Shown here: piece after piece, positions 1-7,595 of the stretch
Layout of the letters: each line of letters opens with the position of its first letter
Position numbering within the stretch: the stretch's first letter is position 1
Assembly (NCBI GenBank): GCA_003221825.1
Contig: QHUE01000208.1
Location: 1 to 9,351, forward strand
Direction: 5' to 3'
Length of the DNA stretch: 9,351 nt
Origin: Gemmatimonadota bacterium
GTDB lineage: Bacteria > Gemmatimonadota > Gemmatimonadetes > Gemmatimonadales > GWC2-71-9
The notes under the pieces: model-generated
Seen by the model: the letters and a program-made list of their open reading frames with translations, nothing else
Databases searched by the model: none
What the model was told of the DNA's origin: nothing
Program-made: the position numbers and the translations under genes

Positions 1-521
1 TGGACGTCGCGATCTTCGAGCAAGATGCCGCAGCGGTACGCGTGGGAACCGCAGCCTCCATTACGGTCGACGCGCTCCCCAGCCGGACATTCCAAGGCCG
101 CGTGACTTTCATCTATCCCCAGCTCGACGAGAAGACACGTACGCTCACGGCGCGCGTCGAAGTCGCCAACTCGTCAGGCGCGCTCCGACCGGGGATGTTC
201 GCGACAGCGGAGCTCTCCCGCGCCGGACGGCGTGCGGTCAGCGTGCCCCTCACGGCGGTGCTGCCGACCGGAACGAAGGACCTGGTGTTCGTCAATCGCG
301 GCGACGGCCGGTTCGTGCCGCGTGAGGTTCGCGTGGGCGCGCGGAGTGACTCGCTCGTTGAACTCGTAGAAGGCATCAAGGCAGGAGACGAAGTCATCGC
401 GTCGGCAACATATCTACTCGATTCGGAGTCCAACCTCGCAGCGGCGATTCAGGGACTCATGTTGCAAATGGGGATGGGACTCAACATGGGCGGCATGGAT
501 ACGTCGCGGAGACGGCCATGA
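1..521 (+). CDS. cusB: CusB-type RND efflux periplasmic adaptor subunit, C-terminal part (5' end outside window)
   Basis: The reading frame is open from the first full codon (base 3) to a TGA at 519-521, so the gene starts upstream of the window. The visible 170 or so residues cover the beta-barrel and membrane-proximal part of a membrane-fusion (HlyD/CusB) adaptor. The stretch DEKTRTLTARVEV followed by LRPGMFATAEL is the classic adaptor signature, and VPLTAVLPTG with GIKAGDEVIASATYLLDSES is the usual C-terminal region. In Cus/Czc systems this protein links the inner-membrane RND pump to an outer-membrane channel and helps load metal. The last 20 or so residues are odd: five methionines lie within 13 residues (codons at 459, 468, 474, 486 and 495), then an Arg-rich end. 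The stop overlaps the cusA start as ATGA, so the two are translationally coupled. Family assignment is firm; Cu/Ag specificity is inferred from the partner pump. Confidence 0.85.
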   Translation, partial: DVAIFEQDAAAVRVGTAASITVDALPSRTFQGRVTFIYPQLDEKTRTLTARVEVANSSGALRPGMFATAELSRAGRRAVSVPLTAVLPTGTKDLVFVNRGDGRFVPREVRVGARSDSLVELVEGIKAGDEVIASATYLLDSESNLAAAIQGLMLQMGMGLNMGGMDTSRRRP

Positions 522-3500
522 TCCAGAACGTGATCGCCTGGGCGATCCGACGACGCGAGCTCGTCGCCCTCGGCGCGCTCTTCGTCCTCGTGGCGGGCCT
601 CTGGCTGCTGCGCACGATGCCGGTGGATGCGATCCCCGACCTCTCCGACACGCAGGTGATTGTTTACAGCGACTACCCCGGGCAGGCACCGCAGGTCGTC
701 GAGGACCAGGTGACCTATCCGCTGGTCACGCAATTCCTCTCTGTCCCACGTGTGAAGGCGGTACGCGGGCAGTCGATGTTCAGCTCGTCGTTCGTGTACG
801 TGATTTTCCAGGACGGGACCGACCTCTACTGGGCGCGCTCGCGCGTGCTCGAGTATCTGAATGCCATCCAGAGTCGTCTGCCGGCCGCGGCCAAAACACG
901 CCTCGGCCCTGATGCCACGGGCGTCGGATGGGTGTTCCAGTACGCGCTCGAAGGCGCTGGGTATGGGCCGGACCGGCTACGCTCGATTCAGGACTTCCAG
1001 GTTCGGTACGCGCTGCAGTCCGTGCCCGGCGTCGCCGAGGTCGCGAGTCTCGGCGGCTATGTGCGCCAATACCAAGTGCTGCTCGACCCCGCCCGGTTGC
1101 TCGCCTACGGTGTGGACGTGCGTCAAGTCGTCGAGGCGGTGCGGGGGGCAAACCAGGACGTCGGCGCCCGCACACTGGAAGTGGCCGGTGCGGATTACGC
1201 AATCCGCGGGCTCGGCTATTTCCGCGGCGTGGAAGACATCGCGAAGGTTGGAATCGCAGTGGGCACAGGGGGCCGCTCGGTGCGCGTCGGCGATGTCGCC
1301 CGCGTGACGATCGGCCCCGATCTCCGGCTCGGGATCGCGGAGCTCAACGGCCAGACGGAAGCGGTGGGCGGTGTCGTCGTCATGCGCTACGGTGAGAACG
1401 CGCTGCGCGTGATCAACGCTGTGAAGCAACGCATCGCCGAAATCACGCCCTCGCTACCGACCGGCGTGAGCATTGTCCCCACCTACGACCGCTCGAACCT
1501 GATCCAGGGGTCCATCAAGACGTTGTGGCGCACGCTGATCGAGGAGTCGATCATCGTGGGTCTTGTGTGCGCGCTGTTTTTGTTGCACGCACGCAGCGCG
1601 CTCGTCGCGCTCGCCACTTTGCCGCTCGGCGTACTCATCGCACTGGCCGTGATCCGCTGGCTCGGCATCAACGCCAACATCATGAGCCTGGGCGGGATCG
1701 CGATCGCGATCGGCGCGATGATCGATGCGGCCATCGTCATGATCGAGAACCTGCACAAGCATATCGAGCGTGACCCGGATCGACCCCACTGGGAGCGTGT
1801 GTTCGCCGCGGCGGGCGAGGTCGGGCCGGCGTTGTTCATGTCGCTGCTCATTATCACACTGTCCTTCCTGCCGGTCTTCACGCTCGAGGATCAAGAAGGG
1901 CGGCTGTTCCGCCCGCTCGCGCTGACCAAGACGTTCGCGATGGCGGCCGCGGCGCTGCTCTCCGTCACACTCATCCCGGCGCTTATGGGCTGGTTCGTGA
2001 AGGGGAAAATTCGCGCCGAGGCGGACAATCCTGTCAATCGCTGGGCGATCCGGGTGTACCGGCCAATTCTGCGCTGGGCGCTCGAGGCGCGCTGGCCGGT
2101 GTTGGGAGGAACCGGGGCGATTCTCGTCCTGACATTGCTGCCGTTCGCCGGTCTCGGCAGCGAGTTCATGCCGCCGCTGAATGAGGGCTCGCTGATGTAC
2201 ATGCCCAACACGCTGCCGGCTGTCTCCGTCACGACACAGCGCCGGCTGCTGCACGTCGAGGACAGCATCCTCATGACGTTTCCCGAAGTCGCCTCCGTCT
2301 GGGGCAAGGCTGGGCGCGCGAGCACGGCCACGGACTGGGCGCCGATGTCCATGGTCGAAACGGTGGTGAACCTCAAGCCCACCTCCGAATGGCGGGCTGG
2401 CATGACGCAGGATCGTTTGATCGCAGAGATGGATCGGCGGCTGCGGCTCACCGGTGCTGTGAACACGTGGACGATGCCGATCAAGAATCGCACGGACATG
2501 CTCTCGACTGGTGTCCGCACGACGTTGGCGGTGAAAATCTTTGGGCCGGATCTCACGACGATCCAGCGGATCGGCCAGGACATCGAGCGGGCCCTGGCTC
2601 CGCTGCCCGGCACGGCGAGCGTGTACGCCGAGCGGTCGTTCGGCGGCCGCTATCTCGATATCCGGCCGGACGCCGATGCCCTCGCCCGCTACGGGCTCAC
2701 GACGGGCGACGCGCAGCAGGTGATCAGCATGGCGCTCGGCGGCGAAGAGATCACGACAACGGTCGAAGGCCGGGAGCGCTACCCCGTTGCCGTCCGCTAC
2801 GCGCAGGGTTTCCGCGACGATCCTGATGAGATCGGGCGGATTCTCGTGGGCAAATCGGACGGCGCACAGGTGCCACTCGGCCAGGTGGCCGATATCCGCT
2901 TCAGTCCGGGTGCGGCGATGATCCGCAGCGAGGGCGGATATCTGTACGATCAGGTCTCGATCGATGTGCGCGGCCGCGATGTGGGGAGTTACGTCCGCGA
3001 TGCCCGCGCGCTGGTTGACCGCGAGGTGACGCTGCCTACGGGCTATTGGCTCCGATGGAGCGGGCAGTACGAGGCACTCGCACGCGTCAAGGCCCGCCTC
3101 CAGGTGGTGGTGCCGCTCACCCTCGCGATCATCGCGCTTCTTCTCTATCTGACGTTTGGCACGGTCGGCGAGATGGCGATCGTGATGTTGTCGTTGCCGT
3201 TCGCGCTGGTCGGCGGCGTGTGGATCATGTGGCTGCTGGGCTACAACCTCTCGATCGCGGCGGCCGTCGGATTCATCGCCCTCGCAGGCGTCGCCGCCGA
3301 GACGGGCGTGGTCATGCTCGTGTATCTCGATCACGCCTGGAAGGACATCGCGCAGGAGGGGCGCCGTCCCACGCTCGCTGAGCTCGTCGGCGCGATCGAG
3401 CACGGTGCGGTGAACCGCGTGCGGCCGAAGTTGATGACAGTGCTCGCTATCATGCTCGGCCTCGTGCCGGCGCTGTGGAGTCATGGCACGGGAGCAGATG

Positions 3501-3616
3501 TAATGAAGCGGATCGCCGCGCCAATGGTCGGAGGAATGGTCAGCTCGACGGCGCTGACGTTGGTGGTGATTCCGGTACTGTACTTCCTGTGGCGGCGCCG
3601 GGGGATCGAGCAGTGA
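518..3616 (+). CDS. cusA: CusA-type heavy-metal (Cu(I)/Ag(I)) RND efflux pump, inner-membrane subunit
   Basis: This 1032-residue protein is close to the usual length of HME-RND pumps (E. coli CusA is about 1047). It is a proton-driven antiporter trimer in the inner membrane that exports metal through the CusB adaptor and an outer-membrane channel. Diagnostic stretches are GQSMFSSSFVYVIFQDGTD, LGPDATGVGWVFQYALEG, ANIMSLGGIAIAIGAMIDAA and RIAAPMVGGM. Aligned from memory with E. coli CusA, the three periplasmic substrate methionines fall at M562, M612 and M661 (CusA M573, M623 and M672, a constant offset of 11). The proton-relay residues are D403 and E410 in TM4, E928 and K971. The extra M560, M610 and M653 sit beside the ligand methionines. 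The TM4 motif GAMIDAAIVMIEN is the monovalent (Cus) type rather than the CzcA type. The ATG at 518 is preceded by GGAGA at 508-512 with a 5-base spacer. No truncation or frameshift is seen. Confidence 0.95.
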   Translation: MIQNVIAWAIRRRELVALGALFVLVAGLWLLRTMPVDAIPDLSDTQVIVYSDYPGQAPQVVEDQVTYPLVTQFLSVPRVKAVRGQSMFSSSFVYVIFQDGTDLYWARSRVLEYLNAIQSRLPAAAKTRLGPDATGVGWVFQYALEGAGYGPDRLRSIQDFQVRYALQSVPGVAEVASLGGYVRQYQVLLDPARLLAYGVDVRQVVEAVRGANQDVGARTLEVAGADYAIRGLGYFRGVEDIAKVGIAVGTGGRSVRVGDVARVTIGPDLRLGIAELNGQTEAVGGVVVMRYGENALRVINAVKQRIAEITPSLPTGVSIVPTYDRSNLIQGSIKTLWRTLIEESIIVGLVCALFLLHARSALVALATLPLGVLIALAVIRWLGINANIMSLGGIAIAIGAMIDAAIVMIENLHKHIERDPDRPHWERVFAAAGEVGPALFMSLLIITLSFLPVFTLEDQEGRLFRPLALTKTFAMAAAALLSVTLIPALMGWFVKGKIRAEADNPVNRWAIRVYRPILRWALEARWPVLGGTGAILVLTLLPFAGLGSEFMPPLNEGSLMYMPNTLPAVSVTTQRRLLHVEDSILMTFPEVASVWGKAGRASTATDWAPMSMVETVVNLKPTSEWRAGMTQDRLIAEMDRRLRLTGAVNTWTMPIKNRTDMLSTGVRTTLAVKIFGPDLTTIQRIGQDIERALAPLPGTASVYAERSFGGRYLDIRPDADALARYGLTTGDAQQVISMALGGEEITTTVEGRERYPVAVRYAQGFRDDPDEIGRILVGKSDGAQVPLGQVADIRFSPGAAMIRSEGGYLYDQVSIDVRGRDVGSYVRDARALVDREVTLPTGYWLRWSGQYEALARVKARLQVVVPLTLAIIALLLYLTFGTVGEMAIVMLSLPFALVGGVWIMWLLGYNLSIAAAVGFIALAGVAAETGVVMLVYLDHAWKDIAQEGRRPTLAELVGAIEHGAVNRVRPKLMTVLAIMLGLVPALWSHGTGADVMKRIAAPMVGGMVSSTALTLVVIPVLYFLWRRRGIEQ

Positions 3617-4035
3617 TCAATCACGAACGCTCTCATCATCCTGATCACGGTTCCCATTCCCCGGGCGGACACATGCTCGACGGGCTCACGATTCGTTCGT
3701 GTACCGCAGCGTTACTCAGTGAGCGTCGCTCGGCACCAATACGCGGAGCATCGGATGATCGCTCACGTTCGCGAGCGGCAAGTAGACGCGGTGTGTGGCG
3801 GGATCGACCGCGACCGAGTGCGCCTTTGGTGCTCGGTACCAGCCCCGCTGCGCGAGCGATCCGTCCCGCTCCTCGAACACCGCCACGACTCCGGACTCCG
3901 CGGCCACATACAGACGGCCGAGCGCTGGGTCGAACGCCAGGACGTCAGGATCGCTCCCGACTGGCAGCACCTGACGGAGCTGCAGGGTCTGTAGATCCAG
4001 CACGCCCAGCGTCCCGCTCTCCTCACCCGCGATGA
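3613..4035 (+). other. Histidine-rich reading frame overlapping the cusA stop (possible small metal-binding ORF or gene remnant)
   Basis: A GTG at 3613 overlaps the cusA stop as GTGA and opens a frame that stays open to 4035. Its first 20 residues contain six histidines (positions 4, 8, 9, 12, 15 and 20), as in INHERSHHPDHGSHSPGGH. A GGGGG run at 3600-3604 lies eight bases upstream. Such His-rich N-termini are common in copper P-type ATPases and other metal-handling proteins that follow cus genes. After about residue 35 the frame becomes Arg/Pro/Ala-rich and runs antisense into the convergent propeller gene, where an open frame is expected by chance at this GC content. The supportable part is therefore about 3613-3700. 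It may be a short peptide gene, the broken start of a lost downstream gene, or coincidence. The 99 bases between cusA and the next gene hold nothing else I recognise: no strong hairpin-plus-T-run terminator, only an 8-base inverted repeat (3622-3629 with 3694-3701). Confidence 0.25.
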
Positions 4036-4768
4036 AGGCCAGACGGTGCGGTGCGTCGATGTAGACGCCGTGCGGATAGCGGACCGCCGCGTCGAGCGTG
4101 ATCCGACGCACGGTGGTTGCGGTCGCCGGATCGATCACCGCCAGCTGGTTCGCCGTCTGGACCGCCACGATGATACAGTGCGAGCCGCCGTCGTACTGCG
4201 TGTTTCCCGCCTCACCACCGAGCTCGATCTGCGCGACCACAGTGTTAGTCGTCGCATCGATCGCAACGTCGCGCCGCCCCGATTCGTCCGAGACGAAGAC
4301 TCGCCGCTCGGCGGGGGCATACGCGATCCCGTCTGGGAACCGCGGTCCCTGCACGCGTGCGACGATCCGGAGCGTGGAATCGTCCACGACCACGACCGCG
4401 TGATCGCCCGCCGCTGAAGCATATGCCCGGTGCTCGGCCGGCACGGCAAGAACTCCGGTCACCGTAGGAAATCCGTCCAGATTGCCGATGACTTTACTGG
4501 CGCGTACATCGAAGACCACGAGCTGCCCGGCGCCCATGTGTGAGATGAACAGTCGACCGGATGCCGGCTCGAGACTCTGGTAGTCGAAGCGAGACGCGCT
4601 CCCCGGCAGCGGCACATCGGTGACCGCGCGCAAGGGCGCCAGAGCCCTCGACGCTGGCGGGATCGCGCCAGACCAGTGAGCCTCGACCGATGGCCCGGCG
4701 AGGGTACAGGCCGCAGGCGGTGCCTGGCGGGCCGCGATGAAGGTGAGCGCTGTAAGCAGGAAGGCCAA
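3716..4768 (-). CDS. Exported YncE/YVTN-type seven-bladed beta-propeller protein
   Basis: The roughly 350-residue product begins with a hydrophobic export segment (AFLLTALTFIAARQAPP) and then shows about seven repeats of roughly 42 residues from residue 60 to the end. Examples are SGRLFISHMGAGQLVVFDV, EHRAYASAAGDHAVVVVDD, ERRVFVSDESGRRDVAIDA, HRLAFIAGEESGTLGVLDL and LGRLYVAAESGVVAVFEE. This D-P-x-x-x-R-x-Y/F-V pattern is that of YncE/YVTN propellers, which are periplasmic binding or scaffold proteins without a conserved catalytic site; the ligand is unknown. The start is uncertain because no ATG or GTG fits. A TTG at 4768-4766 gives 350 aa. A CTG at 4774-4772 overlaps the upstream stop as CTGA and would add two residues. 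Neither has a visible Shine-Dalgarno, so translation probably depends on coupling to the upstream DUF1080 gene. The frame is open further upstream to 5128, but that part is antisense-style shadow of the neighbour. It is the last gene of the minus-strand run. Confidence 0.8.
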   Translation of the reverse strand: MAFLLTALTFIAARQAPPAACTLAGPSVEAHWSGAIPPASRALAPLRAVTDVPLPGSASRFDYQSLEPASGRLFISHMGAGQLVVFDVRASKVIGNLDGFPTVTGVLAVPAEHRAYASAAGDHAVVVVDDSTLRIVARVQGPRFPDGIAYAPAERRVFVSDESGRRDVAIDATTNTVVAQIELGGEAGNTQYDGGSHCIIVAVQTANQLAVIDPATATTVRRITLDAAVRYPHGVYIDAPHRLAFIAGEESGTLGVLDLQTLQLRQVLPVGSDPDVLAFDPALGRLYVAAESGVVAVFEERDGSLAQRGWYRAPKAHSVAVDPATHRVYLPLANVSDHPMLRVLVPSDAH

Positions 4769-4770
4769 GG

Positions 4771-5508
4771 TCAGGGCGCGAGTGCCGTGGCGGTGAGGTC
4801 GTCGAACAGGGTGTGCGAATCGGCCTTTGTCCACACGCCGACCTTGCCCGGCGCAGTGAACCGTGAGTCGTGGACGTCGATGAGTTTCTTGCCGTTGAAG
4901 TACACCTCGACGTGATCGCCGCGCATGTCCGCGCGCAGCGAATGCCAAACGCCTGATGCGACGGGCACATGCACGCGCTTCACTTCGACGCGGCGGCCGT
5001 TCTGCACGTAGTACCAGCAGACGTTGTCCTCGAGGGCGTTCGCCCGCGTGAGATAGTAGTTGTTTGCGTCCTGGTACCGCCACACGATGCCGCACGCGCG
5101 ATCCACCCGACCGCTCACCGGTTTGCACCGGACAGTTACGCTCACGTCCCCGAACGTGGGCCCGTCGGCCACGGCGAGAGGGAAGCGGTAGTCTGTCCGA
5201 TCACTGTCTTCCTGCGCGAGCACGTTGGGCCCGCTTGGCGCGTCGGCCGCCGCTCGGACTACCCACTGACCAGGACGCCCTGACCCCGTCCGCTCGAACG
5301 AGAAGCCGGTAGGTGGCTGCCCAACGCTCGAGCTGTCGAATGTCCAGCGGGTGGCGGCCTGCGCGGTACTCGGCGAGGGATTCACCGCGGGAGCCGGGTC
5401 GTCGTCGTCGTCATCATCCTGGTCGTGACTGCGACTCTTGCTGCACCCCGTCGTCCCGATCACGGCGAGGCTGAGCGCCACGAGCCCTGCTTTCCGAAAT
5501 GCGTGCAT
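4771..5508 (-). CDS. Lipoprotein with DUF1080 / LamG-like (GH16-type jelly-roll) domain
   Basis: The 245-residue protein starts with a lipoprotein signal (MHAFRKAGLVALSLAVIG, then TTGC) whose lipid-bearing Cys would be C22; the Thr at -3 is an unusual lipobox residue. A linker at 23-55 carries DQ followed by seven aspartates (31-37) and is Pro/Ala/Ser-rich. The globular part at 55-245 resembles the 3-keto-disaccharide hydrolase (DUF1080)/concanavalin-like fold, with GIVWRYQDANNYYLTRANA, NGRRVEVKRV, WHSLRADMRGDHVEVYFNGK and a C-terminal VGVWTKADSHTLFDDLTA. Proteins of this type bind or cleave glycans, but no catalytic pair can be assigned here, so the role is unknown. Three further cysteines (128, 139 and 164) could form a disulfide. 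The ATG at 5508 has GAGAGG at 5518-5513, which also contains the stop of the upstream DUF1259 gene, eight bases away. The gene's own stop overlaps the start region of the propeller gene. Confidence 0.82.
   Translation of the reverse strand: MHAFRKAGLVALSLAVIGTTGCSKSRSHDQDDDDDDDPAPAVNPSPSTAQAATRWTFDSSSVGQPPTGFSFERTGSGRPGQWVVRAAADAPSGPNVLAQEDSDRTDYRFPLAVADGPTFGDVSVTVRCKPVSGRVDRACGIVWRYQDANNYYLTRANALEDNVCWYYVQNGRRVEVKRVHVPVASGVWHSLRADMRGDHVEVYFNGKKLIDVHDSRFTAPGKVGVWTKADSHTLFDDLTATALAP
5398..5412 (-). repeat. Trinucleotide run (five GAC codons on the coding strand) encoding part of a poly-Asp tract
   Basis: Five perfect GTC units (GAC on the coding strand) are followed on the plus strand by two ATC units, together encoding aspartates 31-37 of the DUF1080 lipoprotein. 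As a trinucleotide repeat, gain or loss of units would change the acidic run without shifting the frame. Confidence 0.8.
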
Positions 5509-5512
5509 GTGT

Positions 5513-5518
5513 CCTCTC
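5513..5518 (-). promoter_or_regulatory. Ribosome binding site of the DUF1080 lipoprotein gene
   Basis: GAGAGG on the minus strand lies four bases before the ATG at 5508. It overlaps the TGA stop of the DUF1259 gene, so ribosomes finishing that gene would sit on this site. This supports both the chosen start and operon membership. Confidence 0.6.
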
Positions 5519-6398
5519 AGTGCCCGGCATCGACTGCTGCTCTGAGACCGCGCAGCACGTCAGCGAGCGGGCCGTCGGCCCAGAAGTGGATGTAGTTCAG
5601 GTGGGGCGAGTCACCGATCATATGGCTGTGCATGGCGGTCGCCGTGATCCCGTGCGTGGTAAGCGCATCCACCACACCGGCGACGCTGGAATCTCGGACC
5701 GCGAAGTCGCCGGTAGCGACGGCGCGCGTGGGACTGACCATCTGGACGTTGACCGGCGAGCCGTAGGCAAGCGCAGGGGTCATCGTCCGGCCGCCCATGG
5801 TGACCGTTCCCGAGACCAGGATGAACCCCACCTGGGCGACGTTGCCGCGCGCGGTGCCGTGACGTCCCAGCGCTGCGAAAACGGCGGCCGTGTCGATCGT
5901 CAGCGGAACCGGCGGCGCCGCCGCGACAGGTCGCGGCGTTGCGGTTTTCGTTACAGCGCGATCCAACCGGGTAGCCAGGTCGAGCGCGTTTCCCTGGCCG
6001 AGTATGTGGACGTAAATGATTTCTGGCTGTTCGCCGACAACGTGATTGTGGATTGCGCTCACCCCGATGCGCTGATGCGCCAACTCCGCGAGCACCGGGC
6101 CCAGCTCCGCCGCCGTGAGTACGAGGTCACCCATCATCGTCGCGTCGTTAGGCTCCCCGCTGAACCCAGCCCAGGCACCAAGCGCGAGCGCCGGCGAGAC
6201 CGTGACGTCCCCGATCCGGACGCTGAGGTCACGGCGGGGCAGGTTGTAGCGAACGTAGCCGGCCGCGCTCGCGGGAGCCGCTCCGAGAATACGGCCGACC
6301 GAATCCCAGGCAGCGGTCGACGGCTGTTGCGCGAACAACGGGGTAGCTCCGGTGCCAACGAGGCACAGGGCTAGGGTTGCCTTTAGCACCTTATTCAT
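5517..6398 (-). CDS. Exported tandem DUF1259-domain protein
   Basis: The 293-residue product has a Sec signal peptide (MNKVLKATLALCLVGTGATP, probable cleavage after LFA at residue 23) and two tandem DUF1259 repeats. Repeat 1 (about 31-150) has the family hallmarks W31, RRDLSV (55-60), SPALALGAWAGF, GDLVLTAAELGPVLAEL, AIHNHV with H117 and H119, then YVH131. Repeat 2 (about 168-291) repeats the layout with TPALAYG, GDFAVRDSSV, TATAMHSHM with H257 and H259, then YIH271. The H-x-H plus later H arrangement in both copies looks like a possible metal or ligand site, but I know of no established biochemical function for this family. An Ala/Pro-rich linker (152-166) separates the repeats. The ATG at 6398 has an excellent GGAGGAG at 6412-6406 with a 7-base spacer. 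The gene begins 36 bases after chrA ends, which suits the same transcript. Confidence 0.88.
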   Translation of the reverse strand: MNKVLKATLALCLVGTGATPLFAQQPSTAAWDSVGRILGAAPASAAGYVRYNLPRRDLSVRIGDVTVSPALALGAWAGFSGEPNDATMMGDLVLTAAELGPVLAELAHQRIGVSAIHNHVVGEQPEIIYVHILGQGNALDLATRLDRAVTKTATPRPVAAAPPVPLTIDTAAVFAALGRHGTARGNVAQVGFILVSGTVTMGGRTMTPALAYGSPVNVQMVSPTRAVATGDFAVRDSSVAGVVDALTTHGITATAMHSHMIGDSPHLNYIHFWADGPLADVLRGLRAAVDAGH

Positions 6399-6405
6399 AG
6401 ACGGA

Positions 6406-6412
6406 CTCCTCC
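6406..6412 (-). promoter_or_regulatory. Strong ribosome binding site of the DUF1259 gene
   Basis: GGAGGAG on the minus strand, seven bases before the ATG at 6398, is the best Shine-Dalgarno in the window. It contrasts with chrB and chrA, which have none, and suggests that the exported proteins may be translated more strongly than the chromate genes ahead of them. Confidence 0.7.
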
Positions 6413-6434
6413 ATTTCGTGATGGTGACCGCTGC

Positions 6435-7595
6435 CTACAATGCATGCTTCAGGAGCAAGCCAACGACACCGGACGCGGCGATAAGTGTGGGTTCGGGAAC
6501 GCGTTTCATCGTCACAATGAGAGCGAACGTGACTGCGCAGATCAGGACCGTCGGGAAATCGACGAGGGCGCGCCGGCCCAGCACCAGCACCGCCCCGGCG
6601 ATCGCACCGGTAGCGGCAGCCGTGACTCCGTCGACGAAGGCCTTGATGCGCGGGCTCTCGGCAAAGCGGCGAAAGTGTGGTGCCGCAAGCACGGTCACGA
6701 AGTACACGGGCGCAAACACACCGATTGCCGCCACGGTCGCTCCCAGTGGCCCCGCAACGAGATACCCGATGAACGCCACGGTGATGACGACCGGGCCCGG
6801 CGTGATCATCGAGACGGCGACCGCATCGAGAAACTGCCGCTCCGTGAGCCAATGGAACTGCTCGACGACACCCCCGTGCAGGAACGGCACGATCGCGAGC
6901 CCGCTGCCGAACACGAACAGTCCTGCGGCGGCGAAATACCCGAACACCTTCCAGAGCACCCCCACGGATGCCGCTCCAGTGAGACCCGACGTGAGCCACG
7001 CTGGCCACGGCGCGACGAGCAGCGCTTTGGTCGGTATCGACGGGTGTGCGCGGGCGCGGATGAGCACGGGGACGAATCCCGAAGCCAAAAAAAGCCAGAT
7101 GATCTCCCGCGCCGTCCAGGCGGTGACGGCGAGGCTCACAGCGAACAGTCCCCAGAGCAGTCGATCCCGCCCCAGCGTCCTGCGCGCGAGCCGTGCGGCG
7201 CTCCACGCGATAATCGCGATGACCGCCGCCCCGATGCCGTAAAACAGCGCCTGCATCCAGGCGAGCCCGCCAAACTTGAGGTAGAGCGCCGCGAGGATGA
7301 GCACCATGAGGAATGAAGGCGCCACGAACGCGATTCCTACGAGTGTCGCGCCTAGTACGCGGCCACGCACCCAGCCGAGGTAGATGGCGAGTTGGGCCGC
7401 GAGCGGGCCGGGGGCAAGTTGCGCGAGCGCGAGCCCCTGCTGGTAGTCGTCCGGCGCGATCCACCCACGCTCGTCCACGAGATCGCGCTGCATGTAGCCC
7501 GCGAGCGCGATCGGTCCGCCGAACCCCAACGTGCCGAGCTTCAGGAAGTAGAGGACGAACTCCCGGAGCGTGGCACGAGTCGGCGCGGGCTTCAT
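6435..7595 (-). CDS. chrA: Chromate transporter ChrA (CHR family, two-domain long form)
   Basis: This 386-residue integral membrane protein of the CHR superfamily exports chromate from the cytoplasm. It has the two homologous halves of the long-chain form. The N-terminal half (about 10-180) has TLGFGGPIALAGYMQRDLV, with FGGP at 25-28, and ALAQLAPGPLAAQLAIYLG, with APGP at 61-64. The C-terminal half (about 208-386) has FVFGSGLAIVPFL (FGSG at 229-232), the substrate-facing-type motif WLTERQFLDAVAVSMITPGP (TPGP at 265-268), and VAFIGYLVAGPLGA. Numerous hydrophobic segments are visible. The start is the ATG at 7595, which overlaps the chrB stop as ATGA; the frame stays open further upstream, but that region encodes chrB in another frame. 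No Shine-Dalgarno precedes the ATG, so expression should depend on coupling to chrB. The stop is TAG at 6437-6435. Length and motifs look intact. Confidence 0.95.
   Translation of the reverse strand: MKPAPTRATLREFVLYFLKLGTLGFGGPIALAGYMQRDLVDERGWIAPDDYQQGLALAQLAPGPLAAQLAIYLGWVRGRVLGATLVGIAFVAPSFLMVLILAALYLKFGGLAWMQALFYGIGAAVIAIIAWSAARLARRTLGRDRLLWGLFAVSLAVTAWTAREIIWLFLASGFVPVLIRARAHPSIPTKALLVAPWPAWLTSGLTGAASVGVLWKVFGYFAAAGLFVFGSGLAIVPFLHGGVVEQFHWLTERQFLDAVAVSMITPGPVVITVAFIGYLVAGPLGATVAAIGVFAPVYFVTVLAAPHFRRFAESPRIKAFVDGVTAAATGAIAGAVLVLGRRALVDFPTVLICAVTFALIVTMKRVPEPTLIAASGVVGLLLKHAL

Noticed and set aside
1690..1735. Repeated GCGATC units in cusA
   Set aside because: They encode the conserved Ile-Ala-Ile-Ala-Ile-Gly of TM4 and are explained by codon choice.
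1454..3484. A 676-codon open frame antisense to cusA
   Set aside because: Its product is dominated by Arg, His, Asp and Gln with no recognisable domain, as expected from the reverse strand of a high-GC gene; cusA itself is clear and intact.
3622..3701. Eight-base inverted repeat (CACGAACG ... CGTTCGTG) between the convergent blocks
   Set aside because: The arms are 64 bases apart and no T-run follows, so it does not look like an intrinsic terminator; it may be chance.
4775..5128. Upstream extension of the propeller frame
   Set aside because: It overlaps the conserved DUF1080 gene on the same strand in another frame, is low-complexity, and lies before the export signal.
5499..6374. A 291-codon plus-strand frame antisense to the DUF1259 gene
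   Set aside because: Arg/Gly/Asp-rich composition without domains, whereas the minus-strand frame has a signal peptide, a ribosome site and family motifs.
6352..7316. Two overlapping plus-strand frames of about 290 codons antisense to chrA
   Set aside because: Both overlap a confidently identified membrane transporter and show only GC-driven composition.
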